Shown: positions 47,522-56,723 of the stretch, piece after piece
Layout: each line of letters begins with the position of its first letter
Numbering within the stretch: the stretch's first letter is position 1
DNA from: Sporosarcina sp. P33
Lineage (GTDB): Bacteria > Bacillota > Bacilli > Bacillales_A > Planococcaceae
Reading direction: 5' to 3'
DNA: 64,000 bases
Assembly (NCBI RefSeq): GCF_002077155.1
Contig: NZ_CP015027.1
Coordinates: forward strand, 1 to 64,000
Position numbers and translations under genes: made by a program
The notes under the pieces: generated by a model
Databases searched by the model: none
What the model was told of the DNA's origin: nothing
Seen by the model: the letters and a program-made list of their open reading frames with translations, nothing else

Positions 47522-47899
47522 TTATTTTGTTTTGATCTTACCTGACCACTGCTTGAATCCGCCGCGGAGCTGATAAATTTCCGTACAGCCCTTTTTCTTC
47601 AGAAACAATGCAGCACGTCCGGTGCGGCTGGTGTTCTGATCATAAAGATAGACGGGCTTGTCAGGACGAATTTCTTTATAACGCTGTGTAAACTGTGTGA
47701 ATGGAATATTGCGGGCGCCCAAAATATGTCCGGCTTCAAAATCTTTTGGCTCACGCACATCGATTAATTGTGCTTTGCGGTAACCCTTTATAAATTCTTC
47801 TTGCGTTAAAGTAGTCAATGCTTTTCCGACACGTATGTAAGTAATGACAAAATACAAGATGACCGCGAGCACAGCTGCCCCTAAAATATAATAACTCAA
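47522..47899 (-). CDS. yqhL: Membrane-anchored rhodanese-like protein YqhL
   Basis: A 125-residue protein with one N-terminal membrane helix (SYYILGAAVLAVILYFVITY) and a rhodanese domain (about 37-125). It has LIDVREPKDFEAGHILGARN and the loop LYDQNTSRTGRAALFL, where the usual catalytic Cys is replaced by Gln (position within DQNTSR), so it is probably a non-catalytic rhodanese. TTG 47899 with AAGGGGGAAG 6 nt upstream gives the usual length; starts up to 47920 lie upstream. Synteny matches B. subtilis yqhL. Confidence 0.88.
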   Translation of the reverse strand: MSYYILGAAVLAVILYFVITYIRVGKALTTLTQEEFIKGYRKAQLIDVREPKDFEAGHILGARNIPFTQFTQRYKEIRPDKPVYLYDQNTSRTGRAALFLKKKGCTEIYQLRGGFKQWSGKIKTK

Positions 47900-48046
47900 A
47901 AAAACTTCCCCCTTCATCAATATCTCTATTATAAAGATTATCTGGCATCAGTTCAATCGTAATGCTAAAATGAAAAGCGTTATTGTTTTTTTCGTTCACG
48001 ATTTCCTATACTATTAGTTCAGTATGACAGACGAAGGAGAATGAAT

Positions 48047-48880
48047 ATGACAAAAGCTGTTTGGCATTACGTTGACTCGGGAAAATGCAGTCCTTCCTTC
48101 AACATGGCGCTGGATGAAGCGCTTCTTGATTTACATAGCCGAGGAGAAATCGGTCCGGTACTGCGATTTTATGAATGGGAGCCCGCTACGCTATCGATCG
48201 GGTATTTTCAGCGTATTGAAAAAGATATCGATATGGAGAAAGTGAAAGAATTAGGACTTGGATTCGTCCGCAGACCGACAGGCGGCCGAGGTGTCCTTCA
48301 TGAACATGAGCTTACATACAGTGTCATTGTCAGTGAGAAATATCCGAATATGCCTGAGACGGTGACCGAAGCGTACCGTGTAATTTCCGGGGGGCTGCTG
48401 CATGGGTTCCGCAACCTTGGACTGCAGGCAGAGTTTTCGATTCCTGACAAGGACGTAACCGAGCAGCTGCGAAGCCCGAAAAGCGGTGTCTGTTTTGATG
48501 CTCCGAGCTGGTATGAACTGGTCGTCGAAGGCAAAAAGGTCGCCGGCAGTGCACAAACACGTCAAAAAGGTGTAATTTTGCAGCATGGTGCGATTTTAAT
48601 GAGTCTGGATGTCGATAAATTGACATCTATCTTCACGTATTCATCTCCTGCATTAAAAGAACGTGTCCGCAGAACCTTGCCGGACCGGGCGATTGCGATT
48701 GACCGGTTAACTGACCGCGATATTTCAATGGATGAATGCAAACAAGCCTTTTCAAAAGGGTTTGAAGAGTCGCTTGATATCATATTGGAACCGCTTGAAC
48801 TGACTGATGAACAGCTCGCTCTGGTGCACCAGATTGAGAATGAAAAGTATGCGAATGATCACTGGAATTTCAAAAAATAA
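48047..48880 (+). CDS. lipM: Octanoyl-[acyl carrier protein]:protein octanoyltransferase LipM
   Basis: Transfers octanoate to GcvH in lipoate synthesis, so it serves the glycine cleavage system encoded near 31 kb. The 277 residues have [29 protein letters not shown] (about 73-91) and the nucleophile Cys in the LipM-type loop [16 protein letters not shown] (about 150), followed by [19 protein letters not shown]. Start ATG 48047 is 7 nt after AAGGAG; ATG 48041 is too close. B. subtilis has yqhM here. Confidence 0.94.
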   Translation: MTKAVWHYVDSGKCSPSFNMALDEALLDLHSRGEIGPVLRFYEWEPATLSIGYFQRIEKDIDMEKVKELGLGFVRRPTGGRGVLHEHELTYSVIVSEKYPNMPETVTEAYRVISGGLLHGFRNLGLQAEFSIPDKDVTEQLRSPKSGVCFDAPSWYELVVEGKKVAGSAQTRQKGVILQHGAILMSLDVDKLTSIFTYSSPALKERVRRTLPDRAIAIDRLTDRDISMDECKQAFSKGFEESLDIILEPLELTDEQLALVHQIENEKYANDHWNFKK

Positions 48881-49043
48881 AATTGGTGCTTTGGTTTTAT
48901 TTTTTTTGGTGAAATATTGTTGCATCAGTCTTTCAGGATTTTTGACGAAAACGGACGATTGATAAAACATTCAATATGTAGTAGATTATTCAGTAAGACA
49001 AACACTATATATTGTGTTTGATGTGGTAGAAGGAGGATGTTAT

Positions 49044-51605
49044 ATGGTTACGATGTCGAAACGAGGCGAGCCGCTGCTCGACAAGCAGCAGCTGAATGAG
49101 GACATTGCGAAGTTCCCTCAAGTGCACCCGATTACAGACGATATGAAACTGACACACAGCGGGGTTTCCCGTTTAGTCATGATTGACCGTTATTCATTTA
49201 AAGATATGGAAAAGAAGACGCTAAAAGAAGGGGACTTCGTTGTTCTGACGGTAAGAGAAGATCCGAAATTTCCGGCGCGCGGACTTGGTTATATTACGAA
49301 ACTTGATGCAGAAAATGGAAAGGCGGATATCTGGATTGAAGAAGAGTACCGTTCTTCGATCGATGATATGGACGAGCAGCAAAAAGGAATCGTTACCCGT
49401 CCGCTCGATGTGCTTGAAAAGCCGCTAGAGGTGTTCTATGAGCAGATCGCAAAACGAAATGCGACTGGACTTGCTTCTGTCGAGAAGACGGACGACAGAA
49501 AAAAACAGTCGTATGAGATGTTTTACGATCAGCTGAAGGCATTGAACTTCATTCCGGCAGGACGCGTGCTGTACGGAGCGGGATCGGATACGGATGTTAC
49601 ATTCTTTAACTGTTACGTCATGCCGTTCGTGCCGGATTCACGCGAAGGGATTTCCGATCACCGCAAGCAAGTGATGGAGATTATGAGCCGCGGCGGCGGA
49701 GTAGGAACGAATGGTTCTACATTACGTCCTCGCAACACACTGGCGCGCGGAGTCAACGGTAAATCATCAGGTTCGGTTTCATGGCTTGACGATATCGCGA
49801 AGCTGACCCATTTGGTTGAGCAGGGCGGTTCAAGACGCGGAGCGCAAATGATTATGCTGGCAGACTGGCATCCGGATATTTGTGAATTTATCATCTCCAA
49901 GATGCAAAATCCGCGAATTTTGCGTTATTTGATCGAAAACACGGAAGACGAAACGATCAAGAAGCTGGCATATGAGAAATTGAATTTCAAGCCATTGACA
50001 GCACAAGAAGAAGCGATGTATCAGGGGATTACGAATTATAAACATATCCCGGGCCAAGGCGGTTTTAATGCAGCGATTATTCGCGATGCGGAATTGAAAC
50101 TGCAGGACGGCGGAACGTATACGGTTCATAATCCTGAATTCCTGACAGGTGCAAATATTTCCGTGACATTGACAGATGATTTCATGAAAGCAGTGGAAGA
50201 AAACGCGGATTATGATTTGCGATTCCCAGCTGTCGAAAATTATTCGCCTGAAGAAATGGCTTATTATAATGAACAGTGGCATGAAGTCGGCGATGTGCGC
50301 GAATGGGAACGCCAGGGGCATGAAGTCCGTGTCTACCGCACTATTAAAGCCCGCGCGCTGTGGGATTTAATCAATATCTGTGCCACGTATTCAGCTGAAC
50401 CAGGCATTTTCTTCATTGATAATGCAAATGATGAAACGAATGCGAAAGCGTACGGACAGCAAGTTGTAGCGACGAATCCGTGTGGTGAACAACCGCTTGC
50501 ACCATATTCTGTCTGTAATTTGGCTGCTGTCAATCTGGCTGAAATGGCAGACAGAGATACGAAGACTGTTAACTTTGAAAAGTTAAAAGAAACGGTACGG
50601 ACAGGTGTGCGCATGCAAGATAATGTCATCGATTCCACACCGTACTTCCTCGAGGAAAACAAAGTACAAGCCCTTGGTGAACGCCGTGTAGGTCTTGGAG
50701 TAATGGGGCTTGCTGATCTTCATATCTATTGTGAAAAAACGTATGGCTCACCTGAAGGCAATCAATTAGTGGACGAAGTATTTGAAACTATCGCGACAAC
50801 GGCTTACCGCGAGTCGATTGAATTGGCGAAAGAAAAGGGCAGCTTCCCGTTCCTGGTCGGGAAAACGGATGAAGAAACGATGGCGCTGCGTCAGGCGTTT
50901 ATTAATTCCGGTTTCATGAAGCGTATGCCGGAAGATATTCGGGAATCGATTCTCGAGCACGGTATTCGTAACTCGCATTTACTGACTGTTGCTCCGACTG
51001 GATCTACGGGAACCATGGTAGGAGTTTCAACGGGCTTAGAACCATACTTTTCCTTTACTTACTACCGAAGCGGACGTCTTGGAAAATTCATTGAAGTAAA
51101 AGCTGAAATTGTAGAAGAATATTTGCAGGCTAATCCTGATGCAGATCCGGATAATTTGCCGGACTGGTTCATTTCTTCTATGGAACTTGCACCAGAAGCA
51201 CATGCGGACGTGCAGTGCATCATTCAGCGATGGATTGACAGCTCGATTTCAAAAACTGTCAACGCACCGCGCGGTTATACAGTGAAGCAAGTAGAAAGTG
51301 TGTATGAAAGATTGTATAAAGGCGGAGCTAAAGGCGGAACTGTTTACGTGGACGGCAGCCGTGATTCACAAGTGCTGACCCTGAAAGCAGAAGACAATAT
51401 TCCGGATACAGAAGAAGTGGTCGAAGTGACGGACCAGCCGAAAGTGGTGCTCGTTAACACGATTCAGGCATTGCGTTCGACAAATGTTACGATCGGTTCA
51501 GAAGTAGGCGACACTTGCCCGGTTTGCCGACAAGGAACAGTAGAAGAAATCGGCGGATGTAATACATGCACGAATTGCCAGGCGCAATTGAAGTGCGGAC
51601 TATAA
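49044..51605 (+). CDS. nrdJ: Vitamin B12-dependent ribonucleotide reductase (class II)
   Basis: Adenosylcobalamin-dependent ribonucleotide reductase making dNTP precursors. The 853 residues have a N-terminal domain, the barrel with RIL-type GVGTNGSTLRPRNTLARG, active-site NPCGEQPLAPYSVCNLAAVN (about 480), and a C-terminal zinc ribbon CPVCRQGTVEEIGGC / CTNCQAQLKC. ATG 49044 is 7 nt after AAGGAGG. The absence of a cobalamin riboswitch upstream (only about 160 bp from lipM) is notable. Class II enzymes work without oxygen sensitivity, so this organism needs or imports B12. Confidence 0.94.
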   Translation: MVTMSKRGEPLLDKQQLNEDIAKFPQVHPITDDMKLTHSGVSRLVMIDRYSFKDMEKKTLKEGDFVVLTVREDPKFPARGLGYITKLDAENGKADIWIEEEYRSSIDDMDEQQKGIVTRPLDVLEKPLEVFYEQIAKRNATGLASVEKTDDRKKQSYEMFYDQLKALNFIPAGRVLYGAGSDTDVTFFNCYVMPFVPDSREGISDHRKQVMEIMSRGGGVGTNGSTLRPRNTLARGVNGKSSGSVSWLDDIAKLTHLVEQGGSRRGAQMIMLADWHPDICEFIISKMQNPRILRYLIENTEDETIKKLAYEKLNFKPLTAQEEAMYQGITNYKHIPGQGGFNAAIIRDAELKLQDGGTYTVHNPEFLTGANISVTLTDDFMKAVEENADYDLRFPAVENYSPEEMAYYNEQWHEVGDVREWERQGHEVRVYRTIKARALWDLINICATYSAEPGIFFIDNANDETNAKAYGQQVVATNPCGEQPLAPYSVCNLAAVNLAEMADRDTKTVNFEKLKETVRTGVRMQDNVIDSTPYFLEENKVQALGERRVGLGVMGLADLHIYCEKTYGSPEGNQLVDEVFETIATTAYRESIELAKEKGSFPFLVGKTDEETMALRQAFINSGFMKRMPEDIRESILEHGIRNSHLLTVAPTGSTGTMVGVSTGLEPYFSFTYYRSGRLGKFIEVKAEIVEEYLQANPDADPDNLPDWFISSMELAPEAHADVQCIIQRWIDSSISKTVNAPRGYTVKQVESVYERLYKGGAKGGTVYVDGSRDSQVLTLKAEDNIPDTEEVVEVTDQPKVVLVNTIQALRSTNVTIGSEVGDTCPVCRQGTVEEIGGCNTCTNCQAQLKCGL

Positions 51606-51621
51606 TAAAATAACAGCTGCA

Positions 51622-51652
51622 CCCCGGATGTGAACTGCATCCGGGTTTTTTC
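51622..51652 (+). terminator. Terminator after nrdJ
   Basis: CCCGGATG / CATCCGGG with TTTTTT. Confidence 0.9.
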
Positions 51653-51754
51653 TATAGAGAAACGTCAGCTTATGCAACTCATATTCCTGCTCGTTCAGTG
51701 AGGTTTGAACAAATACTGTCAGTGATAAAAATTGATTTATTACAAAAGTCTATG

Positions 51755-51783
51755 TTGATATAATTTTCTAACTATTATATACT
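51755..51783 (+). promoter_or_regulatory. Promoter formerly serving cstA
   Basis: TTGATA, exactly 17 bp, TATACT. The predicted start (near 51790) would give a leader of about 50 nt up to a Shine-Dalgarno GAAGGGG at 51841-51847. The IS now begins at 51852, so this promoter reads into the IS. Confidence 0.65.
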
Positions 51784-51937
51784 AACATAGTAAATTCTTT
51801 GATTTTCATTCATTTAAAAGAATTAAAAGCAGACGAGAAAGAAGGGGTTTTTGGGCTAACCTAAATTTTTGAGACAATATAAAACACCTTCGAAGTGGTA
51901 CACTTGTAAAAAGTACTTACAACGGAGGTGTTTTTGC

Positions 51938-52255
51938 GTGGGCAAAAACGTATATTCAAGCGAAGTAAAATGGGCAGTTGTCAAAGATAAATTGAGTGGG
52001 GAATTAACAACTAAAGAAATTATGGAGAAGCACGGAGTCAAAAATAAATCCCAGATTGAAACCTGGATGAGATGGTATCGTGCAAATGAAATATATCGTT
52101 TTGATCAACCGATAGGTAAACAATATACCTTCGGTCATGGACCAGAACTTTCGAGTGAAGCGGACAAGAAAGAACGACAGATGTCTCATTTAAAAATGGA
52201 GAATGAGATTCTAAAAAAGTACATGGAGATCGAAAGGAGATTGAGAAAGAAATAG
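51938..52255 (+). CDS. IS3-family transposase OrfA
   Basis: A 105-residue DNA-binding part with a helix-turn-helix (SGELTTKEIMEKHGVKNKSQ) and a leucine-zipper-like C-terminus (MSHLKMENEILKKYMEIERR). GTG 51938 is behind CGGAGG. The heptamer A AAA AAG (52213-52219) lies in frame and permits a -1 shift to OrfB. Confidence 0.93.
   Translation: MGKNVYSSEVKWAVVKDKLSGELTTKEIMEKHGVKNKSQIETWMRWYRANEIYRFDQPIGKQYTFGHGPELSSEADKKERQMSHLKMENEILKKYMEIERRLRKK
52213..52219 (+). promoter_or_regulatory. Programmed -1 frameshift heptamer
   Basis: A AAA AAG in the orfA frame (codons CTA AAA AAG). A -1 shift continues in open frame into orfB, as in IS3-family OrfAB synthesis. Confidence 0.85.
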
Positions 52256-52266
52256 TTCTTCAGATT

Positions 52267-53103
52267 GTGGAAAAACTAAAAAAGAAGTATACAATAACAG
52301 CCATTTTATCCGCATTAGGAGTACCACGAGCTACCTACTATAGGTGGCGTCTGGAGGAAACGGATAAGTCTCTTTCAGTGGAAGAGGAGGCTATTATAGA
52401 ATTGTGTAAACGCACTAAATATCGGAATGGACATAGAAAAATCAAAGCATTTCTAAAGCAGGAATACAACATAGAATTGAATCGCAATACGGTTCAACGC
52501 CTCATGCAAAAGCATAACTTACAGTGTCGTATCAAGCCTAAACGAAAGTGGAAATCTCAAGGGGAAAGTATCATAATTGCCCCAGATCTTCTTAAACGTA
52601 ATTTCACAGCTAGTGAACCGAATCAGAAGTGGGTAACCGACATCACCTATATCCAGTATGGTAGTACGACAAAATATCTTTCAACCATTATGGATTTATA
52701 CAATAATGAAATTGTTGCTTACAAATTATACGACCATCAACAGACACCACTCGTAATTGACACATTAAAGGCGGCACTAGCTGCGAGAAACCACCCCACA
52801 GGAGTGATTATACATTCGGATCAAGGGAGTGTGTATACGTCATACGCGTATCAAGCCTATATCAAGGATAACGACCTGATCGGCAGCATGTCACGTCGAG
52901 GAAACTGTTGGGACAATGCGGTGATTGAATCATTTCATTCGAGTCTGAAATCTGAAGAATTTCAATACGTTAAATTTAATTCATTACGCAATAATATTGT
53001 AGTTGAACGAGTAATTGCCTATTTAAATTATTATAATGAAGAACGTATCCAAGAAAAATTAGGCTACCTGACACCGATAAAATATGGTGTCAAAGCAGCC
53101 TAA
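52267..53103 (+). CDS. IS3-family transposase OrfB (DDE integrase)
   Basis: The catalytic part of 278 residues, with an HTH_21 domain (about 40-95) and rve integrase core: first Asp in WVTDITYIQYG (about 124), second Asp in IHSDQGSVY (about 181) and Glu in NAVIESFHSSLKSEE exactly 35 residues later. GTG 52267 as an internal start, or made by -1 frameshift as OrfAB; in the -1 frame no stop intervenes between 52219 and this start. It stops at 53103, two nt before an ATG in the cstA frame. Confidence 0.94.
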   Translation: MEKLKKKYTITAILSALGVPRATYYRWRLEETDKSLSVEEEAIIELCKRTKYRNGHRKIKAFLKQEYNIELNRNTVQRLMQKHNLQCRIKPKRKWKSQGESIIIAPDLLKRNFTASEPNQKWVTDITYIQYGSTTKYLSTIMDLYNNEIVAYKLYDHQQTPLVIDTLKAALAARNHPTGVIIHSDQGSVYTSYAYQAYIKDNDLIGSMSRRGNCWDNAVIESFHSSLKSEEFQYVKFNSLRNNIVVERVIAYLNYYNEERIQEKLGYLTPIKYGVKAA

Positions 53104-53150
53104 TCATGGTGTTTTATATGTGTCTCATATCGCTAGGTCAGTCTATTTTC

Positions 53151-54578
53151 ATGCTGACGTTTTTATCATCCATCGTCTTATTAATTATTGGTTATCTGAC
53201 GTATTCAAAAGTGGTCGAAAAAGTGTTTGTAATTGATGACGCAAGGAAGACACCCGCTTATACGCAGTCGGATGGGATGGATTATGTACCGATGAGCTGG
53301 TGGAGAGGCTGGCTGATCCAATTACTGAATATCGCGGGACTGGGTCCGATTTTCGGAGCGATAGCTGGTGCATTATACGGTCCGGTTGCATTTATTTGGA
53401 TTGTCTTCGGCAGTATTTTTGCAGGTGCGGTACATGATTACTTTTCAGGGATGCTGTCTTTAAAGCACGGCGGTGCACAATTCCCTAAAATCGTAGGTAA
53501 GTATTTAGGTGATATCGCCAGACGGTTTATTAATGTGATTTCGATTGTTCTGATGGTTTTGGTGGCGGCTGCTTTCACTGCAGGTCCCGCACAACTGATT
53601 TCATCCATTACACCGCTGTCATTTATGGTTTCTCTTATTATCATATTCGGCTATTTTGTGTTAGCAGCTATTTTGCCGATCAATAAAATTATTGGCCGTT
53701 TGTATCCGCTGTTTGGAATTGTATTGATCGTCATGGCGGTAGGAATCGGCGGCGCATTATTATTCGGACCGGAAAAAATACCGAATCTTACTTTGCAGAA
53801 TTTGCACCCGGGTGAATTGCCGATTTGGCCATTATTAATGGTGACCATTTCTTGCGGTGCGATCTCTGGATTCCACTGTACGCAAAGTCCGATTGTTTCA
53901 CGGACGATGAAGAAGGAGTCGGAAGGCCGTAAAGTATTTTATGGCGCAATGATTGCGGAAGGCGTCATAGCGATGGTATGGGCTGCGGCAGGAATGACAT
54001 TCTTTGGAGGCACAGGGGGTCTTCAGGAGGCGCTGGCTGCCGGGGGGCCGGCTGGTGCGGTGAATGAGATCTCGAGTACATTGCTCGGTTCGTTTGGCGG
54101 ATTATTGGCTATCTTAGGTGTAATTATTTTACCGATTACAACGGGCGATACAGCACTCCGCTCTGCGCGGATGATTTTTACGGAAGCAACTTCTGCATGG
54201 GTAAATCCGAATAAAAAGTGGGTAACTCTTGCCAGCACACTGCTGCTCGGTGTTCCGATGTTCTACCTATCGACAATCGACTACTCATTTTTATGGCGTT
54301 ATGTTGGCGGAACGAATCAGTTAGTTGCAGCTGTTATGCTGTGGACGGCCACTTCTTATTTGTTGAGGGAGAACAAAGCCCATTGGATCGCAGGAATTCC
54401 TGCGATGTTTATGACGGCAGTGGTTGTGACATACTGGATGTATGCTCCTGAAGGTCTGCATCTCGGCTATAGTTTATCTGTAGGCACAGGGATTGCGGTA
54501 TCAGGTGCCATCGGTGTATTTTATGCAGTTAAAGCTATTCAATCGAAACAGGTTCAGGTTATAGTCAGTGAAAACTAA
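53151..54578 (+). CDS. cstA: Carbon starvation protein CstA family transporter
   Basis: Pyruvate/peptide-type membrane transporter, 475 residues. It starts with MLTFLSSIVLLIIGYLTYSK and has TPAYTQSDGMDYVPMSWWRGWLIQLLNIAG-like CstA patterns (several parts), about 12 further membrane helices and the conserved FHCTQSPIVSRTM. The IS insertion ends at 53145, 5 nt before this ATG, so its own Shine-Dalgarno (GAAGGGG) is now 1.3 kb upstream. An ATG at 53106, two nt after the orfB stop and in the same frame, would give 490 residues by translational reinitiation. The coding region is intact; expression is doubtful. Confidence 0.9.
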   Translation: MLTFLSSIVLLIIGYLTYSKVVEKVFVIDDARKTPAYTQSDGMDYVPMSWWRGWLIQLLNIAGLGPIFGAIAGALYGPVAFIWIVFGSIFAGAVHDYFSGMLSLKHGGAQFPKIVGKYLGDIARRFINVISIVLMVLVAAAFTAGPAQLISSITPLSFMVSLIIIFGYFVLAAILPINKIIGRLYPLFGIVLIVMAVGIGGALLFGPEKIPNLTLQNLHPGELPIWPLLMVTISCGAISGFHCTQSPIVSRTMKKESEGRKVFYGAMIAEGVIAMVWAAAGMTFFGGTGGLQEALAAGGPAGAVNEISSTLLGSFGGLLAILGVIILPITTGDTALRSARMIFTEATSAWVNPNKKWVTLASTLLLGVPMFYLSTIDYSFLWRYVGGTNQLVAAVMLWTATSYLLRENKAHWIAGIPAMFMTAVVVTYWMYAPEGLHLGYSLSVGTGIAVSGAIGVFYAVKAIQSKQVQVIVSEN

Positions 54579-54621
54579 AAAAGAAAGGGTTCCCAGCGAG
54601 TATGCCGGGAACCCTTTCTTT
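54579..54621. terminator. Bidirectional terminator between cstA and yqhQ
   Basis: AAAGAAAGGGTTCCC / GGGAACCCTTTCTTT perfect 15-bp stem. Confidence 0.92.
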
Positions 54622-54660
54622 GCAGTAAATCAGGCTGCATGATTAAAATCACCAGTTAAC

Positions 54661-55656
54661 TTAGGAAAGAACCGACATAGCTTTCGGTTCATTGGACTCA
54701 TCTGCGTTAACCGCAACTTTTGGATTTAGCGCACTCACACCATGCTGCTCCACTTCCTGCAGCTTCTCAAATGAAGCAATAGCGACTTCTACTTGCTTGT
54801 CGTCCGGCTCTTTTGTTGTCAGTAACTGAAGCCAAAGTCCAGGATACCCTAGGAAACGAAGGACGGGCACATTTCGGACTGCATTTGTCAGCTGCAGCAC
54901 TTCAAACGACACACCGAGCACTACGGGAATTAATAAAATCCGATTGAGCACGCGCAGCCAGAGCGGATCGGTCGGTACGAGGAAGTAGATGAACATCCCG
55001 ACAATAACCGTGAATAAAATGAAACTGCTTCCGCATCGATAATGCAGACGGGATTGCGACTGAACATTTTCTACTGTCATCTCCATCTGATTTTCGTAGT
55101 TATTGATCACTTTGTGTTCCGCGCCGTGATATTGGAATACGCGTTTAATGAGCGGTGTCATCGAAATCAGCCCAATATACGTCAGCAGCAGGAATAATTT
55201 AAAGAAACTCTCGAGCATAATCTGCGCGGTCTTGCCGGGTGCGACAGATTGGAATAACTCCGCCAGGAAAACAGGAACGAGTGTGAAGACAAACTTTCCG
55301 AAGATGAACGACAGCACACCCACAGCTGCCACTCCAAGGATCATCGCAAGCTTCGATGTCTCTTCTTCCTTAGCGCTTTCTTCTTCTTCGCCCGGCATCA
55401 CATCATAGCGGTCACTCGCAAACGTTAAATGCTTGGAGCCGTTACCCGCCGATTCAATCAATGCAACAATACCGCGGACGAAAGGAATTTTCTTCAGTTT
55501 TGTGCGGACGGGATGCGATTCTCTCGGCACGTGATAGTACTCAATAGAATCATCTTTCCGGCGAATTGCAGTCACTGTATCCTTTTTACCGCCAAACATT
55601 ACACCTTCTATAAGTGCCTGACCTCCGTATACAGGAGGGGTTTTCGGTTGGCTCAT
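54661..55656 (-). CDS. yqhQ: DUF1385 membrane protein YqhQ
   Basis: A 331-residue membrane protein with the YqhQ start VYGGQALIEGVMFGGKKDTV (about 8-27), four to five membrane helices, and QYHGAEHKVINNYE and SRLHYRCGSSFILFT. The C-terminal 60 residues are cytosolic and low-complexity. Function unknown; position matches B. subtilis. Confidence 0.92.
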   Translation of the reverse strand: MSQPKTPPVYGGQALIEGVMFGGKKDTVTAIRRKDDSIEYYHVPRESHPVRTKLKKIPFVRGIVALIESAGNGSKHLTFASDRYDVMPGEEEESAKEEETSKLAMILGVAAVGVLSFIFGKFVFTLVPVFLAELFQSVAPGKTAQIMLESFFKLFLLLTYIGLISMTPLIKRVFQYHGAEHKVINNYENQMEMTVENVQSQSRLHYRCGSSFILFTVIVGMFIYFLVPTDPLWLRVLNRILLIPVVLGVSFEVLQLTNAVRNVPVLRFLGYPGLWLQLLTTKEPDDKQVEVAIASFEKLQEVEQHGVSALNPKVAVNADESNEPKAMSVLS

Positions 55657-55778
55657 AACATACCCACGCTTTCTTTCGTTAGAAACGATATCTCTAGTGT
55701 ACTAAAAAAACTGAAAATGCACCATTCAGATGTTTAAAAATGTGTAAAAAACCCGACACTGGAATGGGAGGTATTGTC

Positions 55779-56204
55779 ATGAAAATCACTTCAACACATG
55801 TATGGACAGCGATTATGGCTGCAGTTTTATCCGTTATTGCATTAAAATTTCTGAAAGTCTTTAAATTTATCAAATGGTCACCGGTCGGCTGGACAAAGAA
55901 GTTCCAAATGTTTGCGGAAACGCCGGGCTTGGTTAAATGGATCTTATTATGGGTGATCTGCTTTGTGTTATTTTTTATTCTATATTTCATTGCGCGCCTG
56001 ACATTCAAGATTCCGCCGACTCTTTCTTCGCTGATTGTCACAGTCATCGCAATTTTTTTCATTGAATGGATGATTCATGTGAAGGCAGATTTGACGATGA
56101 CACAATTTATTAAGAAAATTTCAATTCCATTCGCTTGTCTGTTTGCGATGATTTTCCGGTTTGTCATCGGAACATCCGTTTATATGCGAAAAACCTTTGG
56201 CTGA
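55779..56204 (+). CDS. yqhR: Membrane protein YqhR
   Basis: A 141-residue membrane protein with four hydrophobic segments. The start at ATG 55779 is behind GGGAGG; the frame is open upstream without a site. The pattern (WTKKFQMFAETPGLVKWILLW; FKIPPTLSSLIVTVI) fits YqhR, whose role is unknown. It is divergent from yqhQ. Confidence 0.8.
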   Translation: MKITSTHVWTAIMAAVLSVIALKFLKVFKFIKWSPVGWTKKFQMFAETPGLVKWILLWVICFVLFFILYFIARLTFKIPPTLSSLIVTVIAIFFIEWMIHVKADLTMTQFIKKISIPFACLFAMIFRFVIGTSVYMRKTFG

Positions 56205-56276
56205 CCAAATAGTATTAGTTTGTCCCGCTGCCTCATTGTGCTAAAATAGGAAAGAAAAAGAGTGGGAGGGGATTAC

Positions 56277-56723
56277 ATGGAGCTGTTACTCTTAAATGGC
56301 CCGAACCTGAACAGGCTTGGCAAGAGAGAACCGGATATTTACGGCGCTGAAACGCTGTCTGATATTGAAAACAGAATCCGCCGACTGGCAGATGAATCGG
56401 ACGTCACGCTTTCGTGCTTCCAATCAAATATAGAAGGTGAGCTGATCAACCGGATTCATGATGCAGGCGAGCGGGAAATTGACGGCATCATCTTCAATCC
56501 GGGGGCGTTTACGCATTACAGCATTGCGCTGCGTGACGCGGTCGCTTCTATTTCTGTCCCGGTAATTGAAGTTCATATCTCTAATATACATACTCGCGAA
56601 GAATTCCGGCACACGTCTGTGATTGCACCTGTAGCTGCAGGACAGCTTTGCGGCTTCGGCACGGCGGGTTATGATCTCGCCTTCCAAGCATTTCTGCTGC
56701 AAAGAAAGGAGAAGAAGTCATGA
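56277..56723 (+). CDS. aroQ: Type II 3-dehydroquinate dehydratase
   Basis: Third step of the shikimate pathway, before AroK. The 148-residue protein has the type II start LLLNGPNLNRLGKREPDIYG (catalytic Tyr and Arg), NPGAFTHYSIALRDA (about 74) and the catalytic His in VIEVHISNIHTREEFRHTSV (about 97-116). ATG 56277 follows GGGAGGGG. It overlaps yqhT by 4 nt. Confidence 0.95.
   Translation: MELLLLNGPNLNRLGKREPDIYGAETLSDIENRIRRLADESDVTLSCFQSNIEGELINRIHDAGEREIDGIIFNPGAFTHYSIALRDAVASISVPVIEVHISNIHTREEFRHTSVIAPVAAGQLCGFGTAGYDLAFQAFLLQRKEKKS

Larger units (their letters stand above)
51852..53145 (+). mobile_element. IS3-family insertion sequence (IS150-like), 1294 bp
   Basis: Ends are imperfect inverted repeats: left TGGGCTAACCTA then TGAGACAATATAAAACACC; the right end, read inward, gives TAGACTGACCTA and TGAGACACATATAAAACACC. 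It carries orfA and orfB in the -1 relation with a slippery A AAA AAG. TTTT precedes the left end (51848-51851) and TTTT follows the right end (53146-53149), a plausible 4-bp target duplication, although low-complexity. Both ORFs are intact, so it may be active. The outer limits depend on the inverted-repeat alignment; a shorter 51870-53127 version would end at the TGAGACA core. Confidence 0.85.
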
